Shown here piece after piece: positions 61,706 to 64,000 of a stretch of DNA of 64,000 nt. Location: positions 1 to 64,000 of the forward strand of contig JAVMKJ010000105.1 in the NCBI GenBank assembly GCA_031732855.1. The letters run 5' to 3'. This DNA is from JAVMKJ01 sp031732855 (GTDB lineage Bacteria > Pseudomonadota > Gammaproteobacteria > Competibacterales > Competibacteraceae). A program made the translations under genes and the position numbers. Every line of letters begins with the position of its first letter. Position 1 is the stretch's first letter. Under the pieces are notes generated by a model that saw nothing but the letters and a program-made list of their open reading frames with translations, was not told where the DNA came from and ran no database searches.

Positions 61706-63304
61706 TCAATCCATCGCCTCGTACAGCGGTAGGGTCAGGAACTCCGGATAATTCGGGTCGAGCGACATCTTCTCGAAGATGCCGGCGGCCTGGTCGTAAG
61801 TGGCGGTATCCTCGCCCTGGGCGGTGACGGTGGCTTTCACTTTGGCCAGCTCCTCGGGAATGAGACCGTGCACCAGTTCGGCGGTGACCTTGCGGCCGTC
61901 GTCCAGCTTGCCCTTCGGGCTGACCACCCACTGCCAGACCTGCGAGCGGGAAATTTCGGCGGTGGCGGCGTCTTCCATCAGATTATGGATGGGCACGCAG
62001 CCGTTGCCGGCCAGCCAGGACCCCAGATAGTGGATGCCGACATTGATGTTGTTGCGCAAGCCGGCTTCGGTGATGGGTTGTTCGGGCTGGAAGTTCAGGA
62101 AATCCTTGGCGGCGAACACTTCATCCCGCTGTTTTTCCCACTGGTTCGGTTTGTCGCCCAGCACCTTGACGAATTCCTCGTGGGCGATGGGCACCAGGCC
62201 GGGATGGGCCACCCAGCCGCCGTCGAAACCGTCCCGGGCATCGCGAGTCTTGTCGTGTCGAATGCCGGCCAGCGCCTTCTCGTTGGCTTCCGGGTCGTTC
62301 TTGATCGGGATCAGCGCCGACATGCCGCCCATCGCCGGAGCGCCGCGCTTGTGGCACACCTTGACCAGTTGCAGGGCATAGGAGCGCATGAACGGCACTT
62401 CCATGGTGATCGCGCCCCGGTTGGCCAAACAGAAATCCTTATTCTTCTTGAATTTCTTGATGCAGCTAAAGATGTAGTCCCAGCGCCCGGCATTGAGGCC
62501 GGCGGAGTGCTCGCGCAGTTCGTACAGAATCTCTTCCATTTCGAAGGTGGCGAGGATGGTTTCGATCAACACGGTCGCCTTGATGGTGCCGCGCGGAAGG
62601 CCGAGTTCGTCCTGGGCCATGCAGAAAATGTCGTTCCACAGCCGCGCTTCCAGATGACTTTCCATCTTCGGCAAGTAGTAGAACGGACCCGCGCCACGGG
62701 CGATCTGCTCCTTGGCGTTGTGGAAAAACACCAGGCCGAAGTCGAAGATGCCGCCGGAAACGCGCTGCCCGTCCACCAACACGTGCTTCTCGTCCAGATG
62801 CCAGCCGCGCGGCCGAATTTGCAGCGTGGCGATTTCGTCGTTGAGCTTGTACTCCTTGCCCACCTCGTTGACGTAGCTGATCCTGCGGCGAATGGCGTCC
62901 TTCAGATTGACCTGCCCCTGAATCTGGTTAAACCAGTTGGGGCTGTTGGAATCCTCGAAGTCGGTCATGTAGGAATCAGCGCCCGAATTGTAGGCGTTGA
63001 TGATCATCTTCGCTTCGACCGGACCAGTGATTTCGGTACGGCGGCGCTCCAGCGCCTTGGGCAGCGGGGCGATCTTCCAGTCGCCTTCGCGGATAGGCTT
63101 CGTTTCCGGCAGGAAGTCGGGCATCTCGCCGGCGTCGATGCGCGCCTGGCGCTCGACGCGCTTCTTCAGCAATTCCTGACGGCGTGGCTCGAAGGCACGA
63201 TGCAGTTTGGCGACCAGAGCCAGGGCGTCATGGGTCAGAATCTCGTCGAAACGGGGATGAATCGGGGCGTTCACTTGCACGCCAGCAGGCAAATTGAGGC
63301 TCAC
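61706..63304 (-). CDS. aceB: Malate synthase A
   Basis: Malate synthase condenses glyoxylate with acetyl-CoA in the glyoxylate shunt. The 532-residue protein matches the A-type enzyme: DFEDSNSPNWFNQIQGQVNL, IRPRGWHLDEKHVLVDG, and the signature LREHSAGLNAGRWDYIFSCIKKFK. The GTG at 63304 (MSLNLPAGV) is chosen because AAGGAG lies five bases upstream; the frame also opens at a TTG at 63334. Its length equals that of E. coli AceB (533). It follows aceA, with a terminator between. Confidence 0.96.
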   Translation of the reverse strand: MSLNLPAGVQVNAPIHPRFDEILTHDALALVAKLHRAFEPRRQELLKKRVERQARIDAGEMPDFLPETKPIREGDWKIAPLPKALERRRTEITGPVEAKMIINAYNSGADSYMTDFEDSNSPNWFNQIQGQVNLKDAIRRRISYVNEVGKEYKLNDEIATLQIRPRGWHLDEKHVLVDGQRVSGGIFDFGLVFFHNAKEQIARGAGPFYYLPKMESHLEARLWNDIFCMAQDELGLPRGTIKATVLIETILATFEMEEILYELREHSAGLNAGRWDYIFSCIKKFKKNKDFCLANRGAITMEVPFMRSYALQLVKVCHKRGAPAMGGMSALIPIKNDPEANEKALAGIRHDKTRDARDGFDGGWVAHPGLVPIAHEEFVKVLGDKPNQWEKQRDEVFAAKDFLNFQPEQPITEAGLRNNINVGIHYLGSWLAGNGCVPIHNLMEDAATAEISRSQVWQWVVSPKGKLDDGRKVTAELVHGLIPEELAKVKATVTAQGEDTATYDQAAGIFEKMSLDPNYPEFLTLPLYEAMD

Positions 63305-63368
63305 GGCTGCTCCTTTGGATGGATGTTCGTTCAAAAGCGGCAGGGATTATTTTAGCGCTTGCCATGGC

Positions 63369-63396
63369 AAAAACCCGGAGGGATGACCTCCGGGTT
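63369..63396 (-). terminator. Intrinsic terminator between aceA and aceB
   Basis: On the minus strand a 10-base perfect stem (63396-63387 with 63381-63372, loop of five bases) is followed by TTTTT (63373-63369). It lies 56 bases after the aceA stop, so aceB needs readthrough or its own promoter. Confidence 0.9.
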
Positions 63397-63452
63397 GGCG
63401 CAAAGGCTCGACCGCCCCCCGCCGACATGGGGCGGGCGGCGGATGGCGAGGC

Positions 63453-64000
63453 TTAATGGAACTGCTCTTCCTCGGTGGAACCAGTCAGCGCGGTCACCGA
63501 CGACACGCCGCCCTGAATGACGGTGGTCACGTCGTCGAAGTAGCCGGTGCCGACTTCCTGCTGGTGGCTGACGAAGGTGTAGCCGCGATCGCGCGCCGCG
63601 AATTCGGGTTCCTGTACCTTCTCGACGTAGGCGGACATGCCGCGCTTCACGTAATCCTGCGCCAGATCGAACATGTGGTACCACATGTTGTGAATGCCGG
63701 CCAGGGTGATGAACTGGTACTTGTAACCCATCGCGCCCAGCTCGCGCTGGAACCTGGCGATGGTGGCGTCGTCCAGGTTCTTCTTCCAGTTGAACGAAGG
63801 CGAGCAGTTGTAGGCCAGCATCTTGCCGGGGAACCGGGCCTGGATGGCCTCGGCGAACTTGCGGGCGAAGTTGAGATCCGGAGTGCCGGTCTCGCACCAC
63901 ACCATGTCGGCGTAGGGCGCGTAGGCCAAGCCGCGGGAAATTGCCTGCTCCAGACCTTTTTTGGTCTTGTAGAAACCTTCGACGGTGCGCTCGCCGGTGC
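63453..64000 (-). CDS. aceA: Isocitrate lyase, C-terminal part (continues beyond the window)
   Basis: The last ~182 residues of isocitrate lyase, which splits isocitrate to glyoxylate and succinate, are present. TVEGFYKTKKGLEQAISRGLAYAPYADMVWCETG opens the visible part. The conserved NCSPSFNWKK and FITLAGIHNMWYHMFDLA blocks, and the C-terminal VSHQQEVGTGYFDDV...SSVTALTGSTEEEQFH, are diagnostic. The KKCGH active-site loop lies upstream, outside the window. With aceB it makes the glyoxylate shunt needed to grow on acetate or storage polymer. Confidence 0.97.
   Translation of the reverse strand, partial: TGERTVEGFYKTKKGLEQAISRGLAYAPYADMVWCETGTPDLNFARKFAEAIQARFPGKMLAYNCSPSFNWKKNLDDATIARFQRELGAMGYKYQFITLAGIHNMWYHMFDLAQDYVKRGMSAYVEKVQEPEFAARDRGYTFVSHQQEVGTGYFDDVTTVIQGGVSSVTALTGSTEEEQFH

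Overview
The window looks like a chromosomal segment of a high-GC gammaproteobacterium. The clues are gene order (mnmA-hflD; clpS-clpA next to infA), rdgC, and a relA with the monofunctional EFDD signature. A phasin (polyhydroxyalkanoate granules) and glgB (glycogen) would suit a storage-polymer bacterium of the Competibacter type, but that assignment is inference. No rRNA, tRNA or CRISPR array was recognised.

Layout. 1-2086: remains of two IS21-family elements; one element (istA plus a cut istB) sits inside a cas6 gene whose 3' part survives at 2087-2439. 2555-4727: siroheme nitrite/sulfite reductase and a DUF934 partner. 4777-25690: a large type VI secretion (T6SS) locus in two divergent arms. 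The minus arm is tagH-tssK-tssL-tssM-tagF-pppA. The plus arm is tssA-tssB-tssC-hcp-tagJ-tssE-tssF-tssG-clpV. tssJ, tssI (vgrG), PAAR and the kinase gene ppkA are not in the window.

25966-26889, directly after clpV: a two-gene unit encoding a small leaderless HExxH protein, then an exported protein whose mature form should start Cys-x-Cys. Its four cysteines are arranged like the N-terminal domain of tissue inhibitors of metalloproteinases (TIMPs). I read this as a candidate T6SS metallopeptidase effector with a TIMP-like periplasmic immunity protein, and it is the most interesting item here.

26969-34403: two tandem TPR-methyltransferase paralogues, an acyl carrier protein, the two exosortase-A-associated hydrolases and a heparinase II/III-like protein, which resembles part of an exopolysaccharide/exosortase cluster without the exosortase. 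34354-48807: mixed metabolism and housekeeping (YheT-type hydrolase, SnoaL-like protein, acetyl-CoA hydrolase/transferase, glgB, a lipoprotein cytochrome c, relA, hflD, mnmA, phasin, rdgC, a coiled-coil membrane protein). 48962-53677: a complete branched-chain amino acid ABC transporter (livJ-H-M-G-F) with a hairpin after the binding-protein gene. 53722-61510: Nudix hydrolase, heme-binding DUF3365 protein, phhB, rsmE, dsbB, a SelW-like protein, mtgA, a flavodoxin, infA, clpA, clpS. 61706-64000: glyoxylate shunt genes aceB and aceA (aceA runs off the end), each followed by a clear intrinsic terminator.
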